Source of the DNA: Oscillospiraceae bacterium
GTDB taxonomy: Bacteria; Bacillota; Clostridia; Oscillospirales; Oscillospiraceae
DNA: 64,000 nt
Reading direction: 5' to 3'
Assembly: GCA_910575815.1 (NCBI GenBank)
Contig: CAJTFN010000001.1
Span: 186,001-250,000, forward strand
Shown piece after piece: positions 42,898-50,711 of this stretch. The notes under the pieces were generated by a model. The model saw only the letters and a list, made by a program, of their open reading frames with translations. It was not told where the DNA came from and did not search any database. Within the stretch, counting starts at the first letter, position 1; each line of letters begins with the position of its first letter. Position numbers and translations under genes: made by a program.

Positions 42898-43290
42898 ATG
42901 GCCAGAGTTTGCAGGACGGCGAAAGAGTTTGCCGAAGCGGTGAAAGACAATGAGGAGTACATCACAATCGAAGGCGACCTAAAAAACGGTGTTTTGCGCA
43001 TAAAGGCTACCGGGAAGATTGCGTGGGGAGTATGCGCTGGTTCACTGGCAATAGCAATAACATTATGTATTGCGGCTGGGCCAGCCATGGTTGTGCCTCC
43101 GGCTGGCGGTCAGGCTCTTGTTGGTGGAGGAGCTGCCGCAGCATTGGCCGCTGCTACGCTGGGGCAGGCTGTTGTACCGGCTATTGCAATAGGCGTCTGT
43201 GCCGGGGGCGTTGGTGTGTTGAATACGCTGAGGGATAAGTACAAAATCATAGAAAAAAACGATAAATACATAACCCTCAAGCGAAAGTAA
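42898..43290 (+). CDS. Gly/Ala-rich membrane protein, 130 aa
   Basis: ATG 42898 with GAAAGGAAG upstream; the frame is open to 42736 without other support. Soluble head (AKEFAEAVKDNEEYITIEGD with LKNGVLRIKATGK), two hydrophobic Gly/Ala-rich segments (residues 40-62 and 66-103, with GGQALVGGGAAAALAAATLG between), and a KYKIIEKNDKYITLKRK end. The head and tail strands look like one domain split by the membrane pair. Family not recognised; glycine-zipper character could mean pore forming or membrane association. Confidence 0.72.
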   Translation: MARVCRTAKEFAEAVKDNEEYITIEGDLKNGVLRIKATGKIAWGVCAGSLAIAITLCIAAGPAMVVPPAGGQALVGGGAAAALAAATLGQAVVPAIAIGVCAGGVGVLNTLRDKYKIIEKNDKYITLKRK

Positions 43291-43327
43291 ATTGTTTCAC
43301 CACAAATAAAATCTGGAGGTCATGATA

Positions 43328-43609
43328 ATGGGCGGCGAAAAGGCGATGGCAGTTCTTGCAATTATACAGCAGCTAATACCGGAAGCTAAAAAAATCTCAA
43401 AAGCTCACGGGTTTGTCCACAAGCGGACCGAAGCAGAAATCAATGGCATACGGGGATTCCTGGTTTGGGATTTTATCGTCTACAACGAGATTACTTTTGA
43501 CGATTCAGAGGGAAATATTATGTCATTCTTTACCTCTATGTCTGATGACGATACCGAGGCCGAGTGGAATCGACTCGTGAAAAAGTATGGAGTCAATACG
43601 GACAAATGA
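43328..43609 (+). CDS. Hypothetical protein, 93 aa
   Basis: ATG 43328 is 7-9 bases after GGAGGTC; ATG 43322 is too near. Helix then strands (MAVLAIIQQLIPEAKKISKAHGF, FLVWDFIVYNEITFDDSEG). No signal, no family recognised. In line with 42898 and 43631. Confidence 0.65.
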   Translation: MGGEKAMAVLAIIQQLIPEAKKISKAHGFVHKRTEAEINGIRGFLVWDFIVYNEITFDDSEGNIMSFFTSMSDDDTEAEWNRLVKKYGVNTDK

Positions 43610-43630
43610 TTTTGGCAGGATGGAGTGTTC

Positions 43631-43948
43631 ATGTTCAAAAAGAGGCTGAAGAAAATACCCGCAGATTTGGTATCTTACATCCAGATTGAAACAGAAGCCA
43701 TCAGAGATGCCAACGATAAAATGATGATTTCCTCCTACTGTCTCGGCAAATTGGAGTTGGTCAACTGGTATCTTGAACTTCTGGAGGTTGGCTCCAAGAA
43801 ATACATCGTCCCGCAAAGCAAGGCATACTTGGAGATGGTCAGAGATCAACTTATGGCCTGTCACAAAGAGATCATGGCCGTAAAAATAACAAAACCTGGG
43901 GAACGTCCACTACTGGACATCAAGTACCCAAAAGGATACGAAGGATAG
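43631..43948 (+). CDS. Hypothetical helical protein, 105 aa
   Basis: ATG 43631 after GGATGGAG (GTG 43625 is possible). Basic start (FKKRLKKIPADLVSYIQIE), central helices (YCLGKLELVNWYLELLEVG; YLEMVRDQLMACHKEI), Pro/Lys end. Ends 9 bases before the lipoprotein. Unknown. Confidence 0.65.
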   Translation: MFKKRLKKIPADLVSYIQIETEAIRDANDKMMISSYCLGKLELVNWYLELLEVGSKKYIVPQSKAYLEMVRDQLMACHKEIMAVKITKPGERPLLDIKYPKGYEG

Positions 43949-43957
43949 GTGATTTTT

Positions 43958-45412
43958 ATGAAGAAAATGATTGCATTGCTGACAGCTATCGTGTTATTGC
44001 TGTCGGCCTGTTCCAGCGCCACACTGGACGGTGCGGGTAAGGAACTGGAAGATACCATAGCAAACGCCACTGATGCCGACAATAAATATGTTCAGATGGT
44101 CAAGGGAGGATATAGAGCCGACAATCCCAATGTGACTTATGAGGACGCATTTACCTCCTTCTTCGGTACGCCGCGTTGGAAGTATTTCGAGAGCGAAGAC
44201 GGGCAAGACGTTGTGGAGTTTACAGGTGACTGTACCTACCAGGACGTTCCGGTAAAAGCTCGGATTCAATTCGTAGTCGATGAAGAAAACGGAACCTTTG
44301 AAGCATCCTATCTCGCGTTTAATGAAGTCCCGCAGGATGCCTTGACGTTGGCTGCGGTGATCGCAAAAGCGTTTGAAGGCGCCCAGGCAGTTGAGACGGG
44401 AGACGGTCAGGGGCAATCTACCGATGCCACAGGACAAATTCTGATTCGCCAAGTTCCTACTCAGGATGTAATTGGAATGACAGCGGACGAAGTTATTGCC
44501 GCCTTTGGCGAGCCGGAAATATATTCCGAAAATGATAGCATTGAATATGGTGCTGATGCTCCGGAATGGATCTATTTTGATGTTTCCAACGGAAACACAG
44601 TGGCCAGTTTTAGTGCCAACGCAGGGGAATTTACATTGAATGGTCAGAGCTTGAAGCTGGATTTTGATTCACTTATAGGTCTGATAGGAGATGACTACGA
44701 TAGCCTTGGTGCAGGTGGGTATCAATGGATTCGGAACGGTATCTGCTATACTTTCTATATCCCGGATGATACTGAGGAGTCCTATAGCATCAATGTTTAT
44801 AGAATTGATGACGATGATCCGATTGATAACGATGCCTATTTGGGCGATGAAGGCAATTATGGGACTTACGGCAATTTGGATTCCGCACTGGTCGGTAGAT
44901 GGCGGTCAAATGACGGCGGTACACTCCAATTTGACGATAACGGGATGATAAGCTCCTGTGACTTTAATTGTTGGAGCATGGTAGGGGACACACCAGATCG
45001 GGTCTATTGGGAAGCTGATAATGGCAGGGTTACTTGTTCCGCATATTTCGATGAAGATGTCACTTATAAAATTGCAGGCCCATCTAGTGGGTCTGAAATG
45101 GAGTACATTACCTTTTCGAGCAATAGCAGGCATAGGTATGAACGTGCTTCAGGTGAAAACGGCGACGGAATTACCGGGAAGTGGGTCAGTGTGGAAAACA
45201 GCATTTGGTCATTCCAGTTTAATTCGGATGGCACCGGAATGTACAATGGAAAATATTCATTTACTTGGAACACTTATACAGTGGATGATGGTTCCAGCGC
45301 ATTGAACTATATCCTGCTGGATAGCTCATTCTTTGACTATTCTGTATCAGGAAATGCGCTCACCGTATTCCTCTCAGACAGCAGCCGTGTATATACCAAA
45401 GTTGGAAACTAA
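43958..45412 (+). CDS. Predicted lipoprotein, 484 aa
   Basis: ATG 43958 after GGATAGGTG. Lipoprotein signal (KKMIALLTAIVLLLSACSS, lipobox LSAC at 15-18). Acidic mature protein with three parts: residues 25-140 (YEDAFTSFFGTPRWKYFESE, as in small clostridial lipoproteins), 150-300 (VIGMTADEVIAAFGEPEIY, a SmpA/OmlA-like turn) and 310-484 with two lipocalin-like units (LVGRWRSNDGGTLQFDDNG and ITGKWVSVENSIWSFQFNSDG), the W-x-F-x-x-DG pattern of DUF5640-type domains. Surface-bound; ligand unknown. Confidence 0.82.
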   Translation: MKKMIALLTAIVLLLSACSSATLDGAGKELEDTIANATDADNKYVQMVKGGYRADNPNVTYEDAFTSFFGTPRWKYFESEDGQDVVEFTGDCTYQDVPVKARIQFVVDEENGTFEASYLAFNEVPQDALTLAAVIAKAFEGAQAVETGDGQGQSTDATGQILIRQVPTQDVIGMTADEVIAAFGEPEIYSENDSIEYGADAPEWIYFDVSNGNTVASFSANAGEFTLNGQSLKLDFDSLIGLIGDDYDSLGAGGYQWIRNGICYTFYIPDDTEESYSINVYRIDDDDPIDNDAYLGDEGNYGTYGNLDSALVGRWRSNDGGTLQFDDNGMISSCDFNCWSMVGDTPDRVYWEADNGRVTCSAYFDEDVTYKIAGPSSGSEMEYITFSSNSRHRYERASGENGDGITGKWVSVENSIWSFQFNSDGTGMYNGKYSFTWNTYTVDDGSSALNYILLDSSFFDYSVSGNALTVFLSDSSRVYTKVGN

Positions 45413-45516
45413 TCACTGATTGACAGCGGGAGGGCGGCTGCGGTCGCCCTCCTGCCGTATCTATCGACGAAAAGAGAGAGCAATAATGTACTCAAACAAA
45501 AAGGAAGTATAAAAAA

Positions 45517-45672
45517 GTGAAGATGAAAGCGATACTTTACACGATGAAGCCGCCTTGTCCCCGCTGTCCTTATAAGCTGGGGCTGGTGCATACGGTAGTC
45601 AACCCCTGTCCTCAGTGTAAAGAGAACAATTACAAAACCTACGAGCGGTTCAAGGAGAAGTTCGCTAAATAG
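45517..45672 (+). CDS. Small zinc-ribbon-like protein, 51 aa
   Basis: GTG 45517 (or ATG 45523) after AAAGGAAG. Two Cys pairs in the pattern C-x2-C-x14-C-x2-C (PPCPRCPYK ... NPCPQCKE) suggest a zinc-binding knuckle, followed by a basic helix. Below the usual length cut-off. First of two tiny genes before the YqaJ operon. Confidence 0.65.
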   Translation: MKMKAILYTMKPPCPRCPYKLGLVHTVVNPCPQCKENNYKTYERFKEKFAK

Positions 45673-45749
45673 AGTGGCCATCGTATCAGACTACATTTCG
45701 GCAATATATTCTATCTATGTCATCAAAAAGGAAATGGGGGTGTTCAAAA

Positions 45750-45854
45750 TTGTCCTATCGCAGAACCCTTGAAGTAGTGCTGGTGGTGCTTACCGCCTTG
45801 CTTGCAATGGCAAAGGCCATCAGCGAAATGGACGATCCGCCCGAAGCCGCTTAG
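45750..45854 (+). CDS. Tiny membrane peptide, 34 aa
   Basis: TTG 45750 with GGGGGTG upstream. Reads SYRRTLEVVLVVLTALLAMAKAIS, then an acidic tail: a basic start, one short hydrophobic helix. It is followed by a terminator. Coding is plausible but not proven. Confidence 0.5.
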   Translation: MSYRRTLEVVLVVLTALLAMAKAISEMDDPPEAA

Positions 45855-45871
45855 AACCAAACACCCAGCGT

Positions 45872-45912
45872 AAACAGGGGGCTTCCCGCATGGGAAGTCC
45901 TCTGTTTATCTA
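45872..45912 (+). terminator. Rho-independent terminator before the YqaJ operon
   Basis: AAACAGGGGGCTTCCC (45872-45887) pairs with GGGAAGTCCTCTGTTT (45892-45907), wobble pairs only, loop GCAT, followed by ATCTATTT. Confidence 0.85.
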
Positions 45913-45965
45913 TTTCAGCGCAAAAATCATTCACATATTCAAATCTAATTTAGGAGGTAAAAGTT

Positions 45966-46901
45966 ATGCCCGCTAACGTCGAAACTATGTTCTATGTCCG
46001 TGAGAAGCCCTGGCACGGCCTTGGCACTGAGGTGCAGGAGGCTCCCATGTCGATTGACGCCCTGATCCTCGCTGGTCTGGATTGGACTGTGGAGCAGAAG
46101 AACGTCTACACGCAGGACGGCTCCCTAATCCCCGGCTACAAGGTCAATCTCCGCAGTACCGACAACGCCGCCTTGGGTATCGTCTCCGACCGCTACAAGG
46201 TGGTGCAGAATGAGGACGCTTTCCAGTTCACCGATGATCTGCTGGGGGCCGGTGTGACCTATGAGACTGCCGGGGCCTTGCAGGGTGGCCGCAAGGTCTG
46301 GATGCTGGCCCGGATGCCCCACCGCTACATCATCGCCGGGGACGAGATCGCGCCCTATCTGGTGGTAATGAACTCTCACGACGGCAGCTCCGGTATCAAG
46401 GTTGCCATGACCCCAATCCGGGTTGTCTGCCAGAACACCCTCAACCTGGCTCTGAACAGCGCAAAGCGCATCTGGACCACCAAGCACACCGAGAACGTCA
46501 TGTTCCGTGTCCACGAGGCAGAGGAAACCCTTGGGCTGGCCGAGAAGTACATGGGCGAGCTGGGCCGGGGCATTGATGCCCTTTCCCGGATCAAACTGAC
46601 CGACAAGAAGGTGGTGGATTTCATGCAGGAGTTCTTCCCGACCACCGCAGACCTGCCCGATGTCCAACGCAAGAACAACCTCCGTCTGATGGAGGACATG
46701 AAGCGGCGGTATTGGGACGCTCCCGACCTGTCCAATATGGACAAGAGCGGCTACCGTTTCATCAACGCCGTCAGCGACTTTGCCACCCATGCTGACCCCA
46801 TCCGCAGGACGAAAAACTACGATGAAAACCTGTTCCTCCGTACTGTGGAGGGCAACCCCATGATCGACCGAGCCTACAAGATGGCTCTGGCGGCGGCGTG
46901 A
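45966..46901 (+). CDS. DUF932 phage/plasmid-like protein
   Basis: ATG after TAGGAGGTAAAAGTT. 311 aa, the normal size. Family motifs: start ETMFYVREKPWHGLGTEV, the LGIVSDRYKVVQNEDAFQF block near 70, PYLVVMNSHDGSSGIKVAMTPIRVVCQNTL near 130-160, and TRRT-like end RRTKNYDENLF. Members (also called plasmid-like TIGR03299 proteins) are common in phages and conjugative elements next to recombination genes, role unknown. First gene of the long operon. Confidence 0.92.
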   Translation: MPANVETMFYVREKPWHGLGTEVQEAPMSIDALILAGLDWTVEQKNVYTQDGSLIPGYKVNLRSTDNAALGIVSDRYKVVQNEDAFQFTDDLLGAGVTYETAGALQGGRKVWMLARMPHRYIIAGDEIAPYLVVMNSHDGSSGIKVAMTPIRVVCQNTLNLALNSAKRIWTTKHTENVMFRVHEAEETLGLAEKYMGELGRGIDALSRIKLTDKKVVDFMQEFFPTTADLPDVQRKNNLRLMEDMKRRYWDAPDLSNMDKSGYRFINAVSDFATHADPIRRTKNYDENLFLRTVEGNPMIDRAYKMALAAA

Positions 46902-46913
46902 TGCACTGTGTCA

Positions 46914-46960
46914 GATAGGGGGCGCATGGCTGTATGGCTGTGCGCTCCTTATCTTATTTT
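46914..46960 (+). terminator. Terminator-like hairpin between DUF932 and YqaJ genes
   Basis: GATAGGGGGCGCA (46914-46926) pairs through G-T wobbles with TGCGCTCCTTATC (46941-46953) and is followed by TTATTTT. Similar hairpins recur in this operon. Confidence 0.65.
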
Positions 46961-46980
46961 GAGGAAAGTAAGGTAATTCT

Positions 46981-47925
46981 ATGTCGGCAAAAATTCTGGT
47001 TTCTACCGAGAATATGCCCTATGAGGAATGGTTGGAGTACCGTAGGCTGGGTATCGGCGGTTCGGATGCCTCCGTGGTCTGCGGTATCAACCGCTACAAA
47101 TCCCCCGTGGAGCTGTGGCTGGACAAGACGGGCCAGATCCCGCCCCAGGAGGCCGGGGAAGCTGCTTACTGGGGTACGCAGTTGGAGCCGTTCGTTCGGG
47201 CCGAGTTCACCAAGCGCACGGGCATTGAAGTCAAGCAGGTGAAGGAGTTGCTGCAAAGTGATGAATACCCCTTCATGCTGGCGAATCTGGACGGTATCTG
47301 TGAAGTCCCGGACTACGGAACGTGCGTATTCGAGGCCAAGACCGCTTCGGCTTACAAGGCTGGCGAGTGGGAGGATACCATCCCTGACGAGTATATGTGC
47401 CAGATTCAGCATTACATGGCTGTCACCGGATACGCCGGAACCTACATCGCCGTGCTGATTGGCGGCAATACCTTCAAATGGCGGTTTGTGGAGCGTGACG
47501 AGGAATTGATTTCTATGCTCATTGAACTGGAATCGGCTTTCTGGAATCATGTGCAGGACGGCACACCCCCGCCGCTGGATGGCTCCGAGGCCTCCGCCAA
47601 GTTCCTGTCCGAGCGTTTCCCTGTCAGCAAGCCCACATCTCAAATCACCCTGCCCGACAACGCCGCCGAGCTGCTGGCCCAGTATGACGAAGCCTGTGAG
47701 GAATTGGAGATCGTCACCGAGCGGAAGCAGAAGGCCGAAAATCTCTTGAAAGAGATGCTGGGTGATAATGAGGTAGGCACCGCCGGGGGCCGCATCGTCA
47801 CTTGGAAAAGCGTGTCTCAGGAACGGCTTGACGGCAAGACCTTGAAAGCCGAGCACCCTATTCTCTGCAAGAAGTACACCAACACCACATCGTACCGCCG
47901 TTTCTCCATCAAGGCGGCAAGTTAA
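46981..47925 (+). CDS. YqaJ-like viral recombinase family nuclease
   Basis: ATG 46981 after GAGGAAAGTAAGG. 314 aa. YqaJ/lambda-exonuclease motifs are in place: RRLGIGGSDASVVCG (residue 19), YWGTQLEPFVRAEF (57), MLANLDGICE (93), VFEAKTAS (110) and EYMCQIQHYMAVTG (135), which supply the Glu/Asp/Glu-x-Lys metal site and the Gln. Such enzymes degrade one DNA strand 5' to 3' and work with a single-strand annealing partner. The next gene is the best candidate partner. C-terminal coiled-coil at 240-275 (YDEACEELEIVTERKQKAE). Confidence 0.92.
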   Translation: MSAKILVSTENMPYEEWLEYRRLGIGGSDASVVCGINRYKSPVELWLDKTGQIPPQEAGEAAYWGTQLEPFVRAEFTKRTGIEVKQVKELLQSDEYPFMLANLDGICEVPDYGTCVFEAKTASAYKAGEWEDTIPDEYMCQIQHYMAVTGYAGTYIAVLIGGNTFKWRFVERDEELISMLIELESAFWNHVQDGTPPPLDGSEASAKFLSERFPVSKPTSQITLPDNAAELLAQYDEACEELEIVTERKQKAENLLKEMLGDNEVGTAGGRIVTWKSVSQERLDGKTLKAEHPILCKKYTNTTSYRRFSIKAAS

Positions 47926-47936
47926 GGAGGTTCATC

Positions 47937-48725
47937 ATGGACAATACGAAACTGAAAGGCCGCATCAGCGGCAAGGTACAGGAGTTGCAGCAGCCCACTG
48001 AAAATCAGAACATCACCGTTACCTCTGTGCCGGAAACCTCTCTGGCCCCGGTGGAATCCAGCTATCTGGCCCTGACGAACAACGCTCTGGACATCATCAG
48101 GGCCAACTTGAAGAGCCAGCCGCTGACCCTTGACCTGTTTGACATCGTGAAATCGCCGTCCGGTGGTTCCACAATCTTTGAGGTGCCGGGGCTGGCGGGA
48201 AACGAGGCGGCAACGGAGCTGTCGGGCATTGTGCTGGACTACACCACGCCGAGGGCCTATTGGGACACCCCAGACCCGGTGGAGGGTACGCCGCCCGTCT
48301 GCATGAGTCAGAACAGCATCATTTCCCATGATGGGAAGTCCTGCGCCATGTGTCCCTACAATGATTTCGGCTCCAAGGACGGAGACAGCAACGCCAAGGC
48401 GTGTAAGGAATCGGTGCTGCTGTTCCTTCTGCGGCCCAACAGCATCATCCCTCTGCTGGTGCGTGTCCCTGTCACCAGCAAGCCCAGGTTTCTGAAATAT
48501 TCCACCCGTCTGCTGAGTACCCTGACGCCGATTTCCAGTGTGGTCACGAAGATTACCTTGGAGAAAGCCACCAGCAAGCAGGGCAAGCCCTACGCCCTGT
48601 TCAACTTCCAGACCGTTGGCGCTCTCAGCCCGGAGGAAGCTGCTCAGGCGAAGATGTTCGGTCAGCAGTTCATGGAGATCGTGAACGCCGCCCAGTTGGT
48701 GCCCGATCTGGCCGAAGCCAGCTAA
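47937..48725 (+). CDS. Phage-type protein with Cys motif, putative DNA-binding partner of YqaJ
   Basis: ATG 47937 after TTAAGGAGG. 262 aa. The middle holds a four-Cys pattern (VCMSQNS ... KSCAMCPYNDFG ... KACKE, near residues 122-157) likely to bind zinc, followed by strands (RFLKYSTRLLSTLTPISSVV; GKPYALFNFQTVG) that resemble an OB-type fold. In phage and element modules this gene follows YqaJ where others carry an annealing protein or SSB, so I infer single-strand DNA binding. No direct proof. Confidence 0.75.
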   Translation: MDNTKLKGRISGKVQELQQPTENQNITVTSVPETSLAPVESSYLALTNNALDIIRANLKSQPLTLDLFDIVKSPSGGSTIFEVPGLAGNEAATELSGIVLDYTTPRAYWDTPDPVEGTPPVCMSQNSIISHDGKSCAMCPYNDFGSKDGDSNAKACKESVLLFLLRPNSIIPLLVRVPVTSKPRFLKYSTRLLSTLTPISSVVTKITLEKATSKQGKPYALFNFQTVGALSPEEAAQAKMFGQQFMEIVNAAQLVPDLAEAS

Positions 48726-48743
48726 GATAAAATACGCTATGAT

Positions 48744-48792
48744 GGCCCGGTGTCCCTGCCTTACGGTGGGGATGCCGGGTCATTTGCTTTTG
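48744..48792 (+). terminator. Terminator-like hairpin upstream of 48804
   Basis: GGCCCGGTGTCCC (48744-48756) pairs with GGGATGCCGGGTC (48768-48780/1) by Watson-Crick and wobble pairs, followed by ATTTGCTTTT. The ribosome site of the next gene comes right after. Confidence 0.6.
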
Positions 48793-48803
48793 GAGGAATG
48801 TCT

Positions 48804-49343
48804 ATGAACTATAGCGAAGTAAAACAGATCTTCCAGAAATTGAAACGCACTTCTCCGAAGGAAGATCTGACTGCACACATCATTTTCACAGAGGACAGCT
48901 TTGCCACATCGTATCCGTTGTTGAGCCGTACCTACCGTGTCAGCAGCGATAATAAAGGGTTCCGTCCTCATATGTTCAGCAACTCCATCTTTGCCTACTG
49001 TCTGGACAAGACCTCCGATCAGGGTGTCCGGCTGGACTGGTACATGGCCGAGGAAGGGAACAAAGACGGCTGGAAGGTAGAGGATTGCTACATCTTGGAG
49101 CAGATGCGGGATGTGAAGGCCATCCCTAATGCTGCCAGGACGGAACAGGGGGATGGGACCACCTGCTATTTCTTTGGTGATACCTGTATCCGGGTTCGTG
49201 AATCCTGCGAGAACGGGAAGATTCACTTGGAACCTGTAAGCGGAGATCAGACCGCTTGTGGTGAGTGGGTGGAACTGTCCATCGACCGGGTATATGGTTA
49301 CTGCACGTTACTGGAACGGCATCTCAATAGGAAGGAAGGTTGA
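48804..49343 (+). CDS. Hypothetical element protein, 179 aa
   Basis: ATG 48804 is 7 bases after GGAGG; the frame is open upstream but runs through the hairpin. Soluble alpha/beta protein: NYSEVKQIFQKLKRTSPKED start and TAHIIFTEDSFATSYPLLSRTY, an acidic centre, and a WVELSIDRVYGYCTLLERHL end. Commonly found in clostridial conjugative elements; function unknown. Followed at once by 49346. Confidence 0.7.
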   Translation: MNYSEVKQIFQKLKRTSPKEDLTAHIIFTEDSFATSYPLLSRTYRVSSDNKGFRPHMFSNSIFAYCLDKTSDQGVRLDWYMAEEGNKDGWKVEDCYILEQMRDVKAIPNAARTEQGDGTTCYFFGDTCIRVRESCENGKIHLEPVSGDQTACGEWVELSIDRVYGYCTLLERHLNRKEG

Positions 49344-49345
49344 AC

Positions 49346-49546
49346 ATGAAGGTTGGCGATTCTATTTATACGCCCCGGTTCTGCACAGTTCGGATTGCCG
49401 CTATCTTTGACAATGAGATGGAGGCCCGTACTGCTGGATTTTGTGAGCCGACCTACTACAAGGGCGACTACATCATCTTAGGGAAATCCCTGGATATGTA
49501 CCACATGGAGTTTGCTGCTGTTTCCAGGAGCGTGACCCATGAGTAG
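49346..49546 (+). CDS. Small hypothetical protein, 66 aa
   Basis: ATG 49346 after GGAAGGAAGG (TTG 49340 also possible). MKVGDSIYTPRFCTVRIAAIF, then a helix EMEARTAGFCEPTYYKGDY: a small beta-rich domain, recurring in element operons as a regulator-like or adaptor protein. Overlaps the next gene by 8 bases. Confidence 0.7.
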   Translation: MKVGDSIYTPRFCTVRIAAIFDNEMEARTAGFCEPTYYKGDYIILGKSLDMYHMEFAAVSRSVTHE

Positions 49547-49757
49547 AAAACATAAAAAGGCTCACGACACCCCCAAGCCTAAGAAGTTCTGTGATCCTGG
49601 TGTTTGCGACTGCTGCCAGTACATCGGCGAGGGCGACTTCCTGTGTGATAAACACATGGAGATCGTAGTTTCCGACTGGACACCAACCGAAAACTACCTG
49701 ATGTGCCAGAACCGAAACAATGCCATTGGAGATCGTGAAAATGAAAGGAAAGCCTAA
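49539..49757 (+). CDS. Small Cys-rich protein, 72 aa
   Basis: ATG 49539 after CAGGAGCGT, overlapping the previous stop. Contains CDPGVCDCCQYIGEGDFLC, then H, and MCQ: probable zinc binding. Basic Lys-rich start. Overlaps the next start. Function unknown. Confidence 0.7.
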   Translation: MSRKHKKAHDTPKPKKFCDPGVCDCCQYIGEGDFLCDKHMEIVVSDWTPTENYLMCQNRNNAIGDRENERKA

Positions 49758-49950
49758 AATCCAGCGTGTCAGTTCAGAGATTCTAGGGCGGGTCATAGAA
49801 CATCGTACCCCTTCTGGCCTTTTTCTGACGAAGGAAGGCCATAAATGGGTGGCGGTGGACAACACCACCGGGGACGCATGGACAGAGGAATTTTCCCGGA
49901 AGCGTCAGGCCGTCCGCTGGCTGCGGGGGAAATTTGAGGTGGGCGTATGA
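49741..49950 (+). CDS. Small hypothetical protein, 69 aa
   Basis: ATG 49741 with GGAG 11 bases upstream (ATG 49720 is possible). Strand-rich: IQRVSSEILGRVIEHRTPSG, HKWVAVDNTTGDAWTEEF, then SRKRQAVRWLRG helix. Overlaps both neighbours by a few bases, a sign of tight coupling. Confidence 0.7.
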   Translation: MKGKPKIQRVSSEILGRVIEHRTPSGLFLTKEGHKWVAVDNTTGDAWTEEFSRKRQAVRWLRGKFEVGV

Positions 49951-50240
49951 GTAAAGCTGTTGTTGCCCGCCCAATAGACGGTATTACCATCAACACCAAC
50001 CTGGAATTTCTGCTTGACGATGATGGCGAGGTGCAAATGTTCGGTAGTCCAGAACAGGCAGGGTCATTCCTGGCTGCCGCTGGCGTTGAGCTGGAGGAAC
50101 TGCGCCACATGACCATCATGGAGAGCTGCGGTATTTGCCGTAAATGCGGCAGCCCGCTATTCAAAAGCCTGTCACCGGGGTACACGTTTCAGTGTTTCAC
50201 CTGTGACGAGGACTTTTACCAATTTGAACAAGACACATGA
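49947..50240 (+). CDS. Small zinc-finger-like protein, 97 aa
   Basis: ATG 49947 overlaps the stop of 49741 (ATGA). N-terminal half alpha/beta (TINTNLEFLLDDDGEVQMFG), C-terminal CGICRKCGSPLFK ... FQCFTCDEDF, a C-x2-C pair of pairs typical of a zinc ribbon. Possibly DNA or RNA binding. Confidence 0.72.
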   Translation: MSKAVVARPIDGITINTNLEFLLDDDGEVQMFGSPEQAGSFLAAAGVELEELRHMTIMESCGICRKCGSPLFKSLSPGYTFQCFTCDEDFYQFEQDT

Positions 50241-50256
50241 GGAAGGGAGCGTTGCT

Positions 50257-50628
50257 ATGCGTGTTTTAGTAGTTGAACCTGAAAAGAGACCAGAAGAGAG
50301 GGAAATCGACGATTCTCTCAGAGCTGTGCAGGGTATCGTAGGCGGCCATATGCAGGCTATCTATCCTTTTAAGGAACCTGTTGCTCTGGTCTGCAATGAA
50401 AAGGGTCAGCTTATGGATTTCCCGCCGAATCGAGGATTGCGGGATGAACATGGGCAGATATACGACATCGTATTTGGCACCTTCTTCCTCTGCGGCGCAC
50501 CAGAGAATGACCATCTTGTCAGCCTGACTCCGGAGCAGATCAAACGGTATCAGGAGCGATTCTATACCCCGGAAATGTTCTGGGGCATGGATGGCCGTAT
50601 CGTCTGTCTGCCGTTGGAGGTCGATTAA
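50257..50628 (+). CDS. DUF3846 domain protein
   Basis: ATG 50257 after GGAAGGGAG. 123 aa. The DUF3846 pattern is clear: RVLVVEPEKRPEEREI, LRAVQGIVGGHMQAIYPF, VALVCNEKGQLMDFPPNRGL and IVFGTFFLCG. Widespread in phages and conjugative elements of Firmicutes; role unknown. Confidence 0.88.
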   Translation: MRVLVVEPEKRPEEREIDDSLRAVQGIVGGHMQAIYPFKEPVALVCNEKGQLMDFPPNRGLRDEHGQIYDIVFGTFFLCGAPENDHLVSLTPEQIKRYQERFYTPEMFWGMDGRIVCLPLEVD

Positions 50629-50642
50629 GCAAATCTGCCTTT

Positions 50643-50680
50643 GAGGGAATCCTTTGCGCCGCAAGGGGTTCCCTCTTATT
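50643..50680 (+). terminator. Terminator after the DUF3846 gene
   Basis: GAGGGAATCCTT (50643-50654) pairs with AAGGGGTTCCCTC (50663-50675) with one bulge, followed by TTATT. Confidence 0.75.
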
Positions 50681-50711
50681 ATGCCCTATCATCGAAAGGA
50701 GTTGAAAAAGC

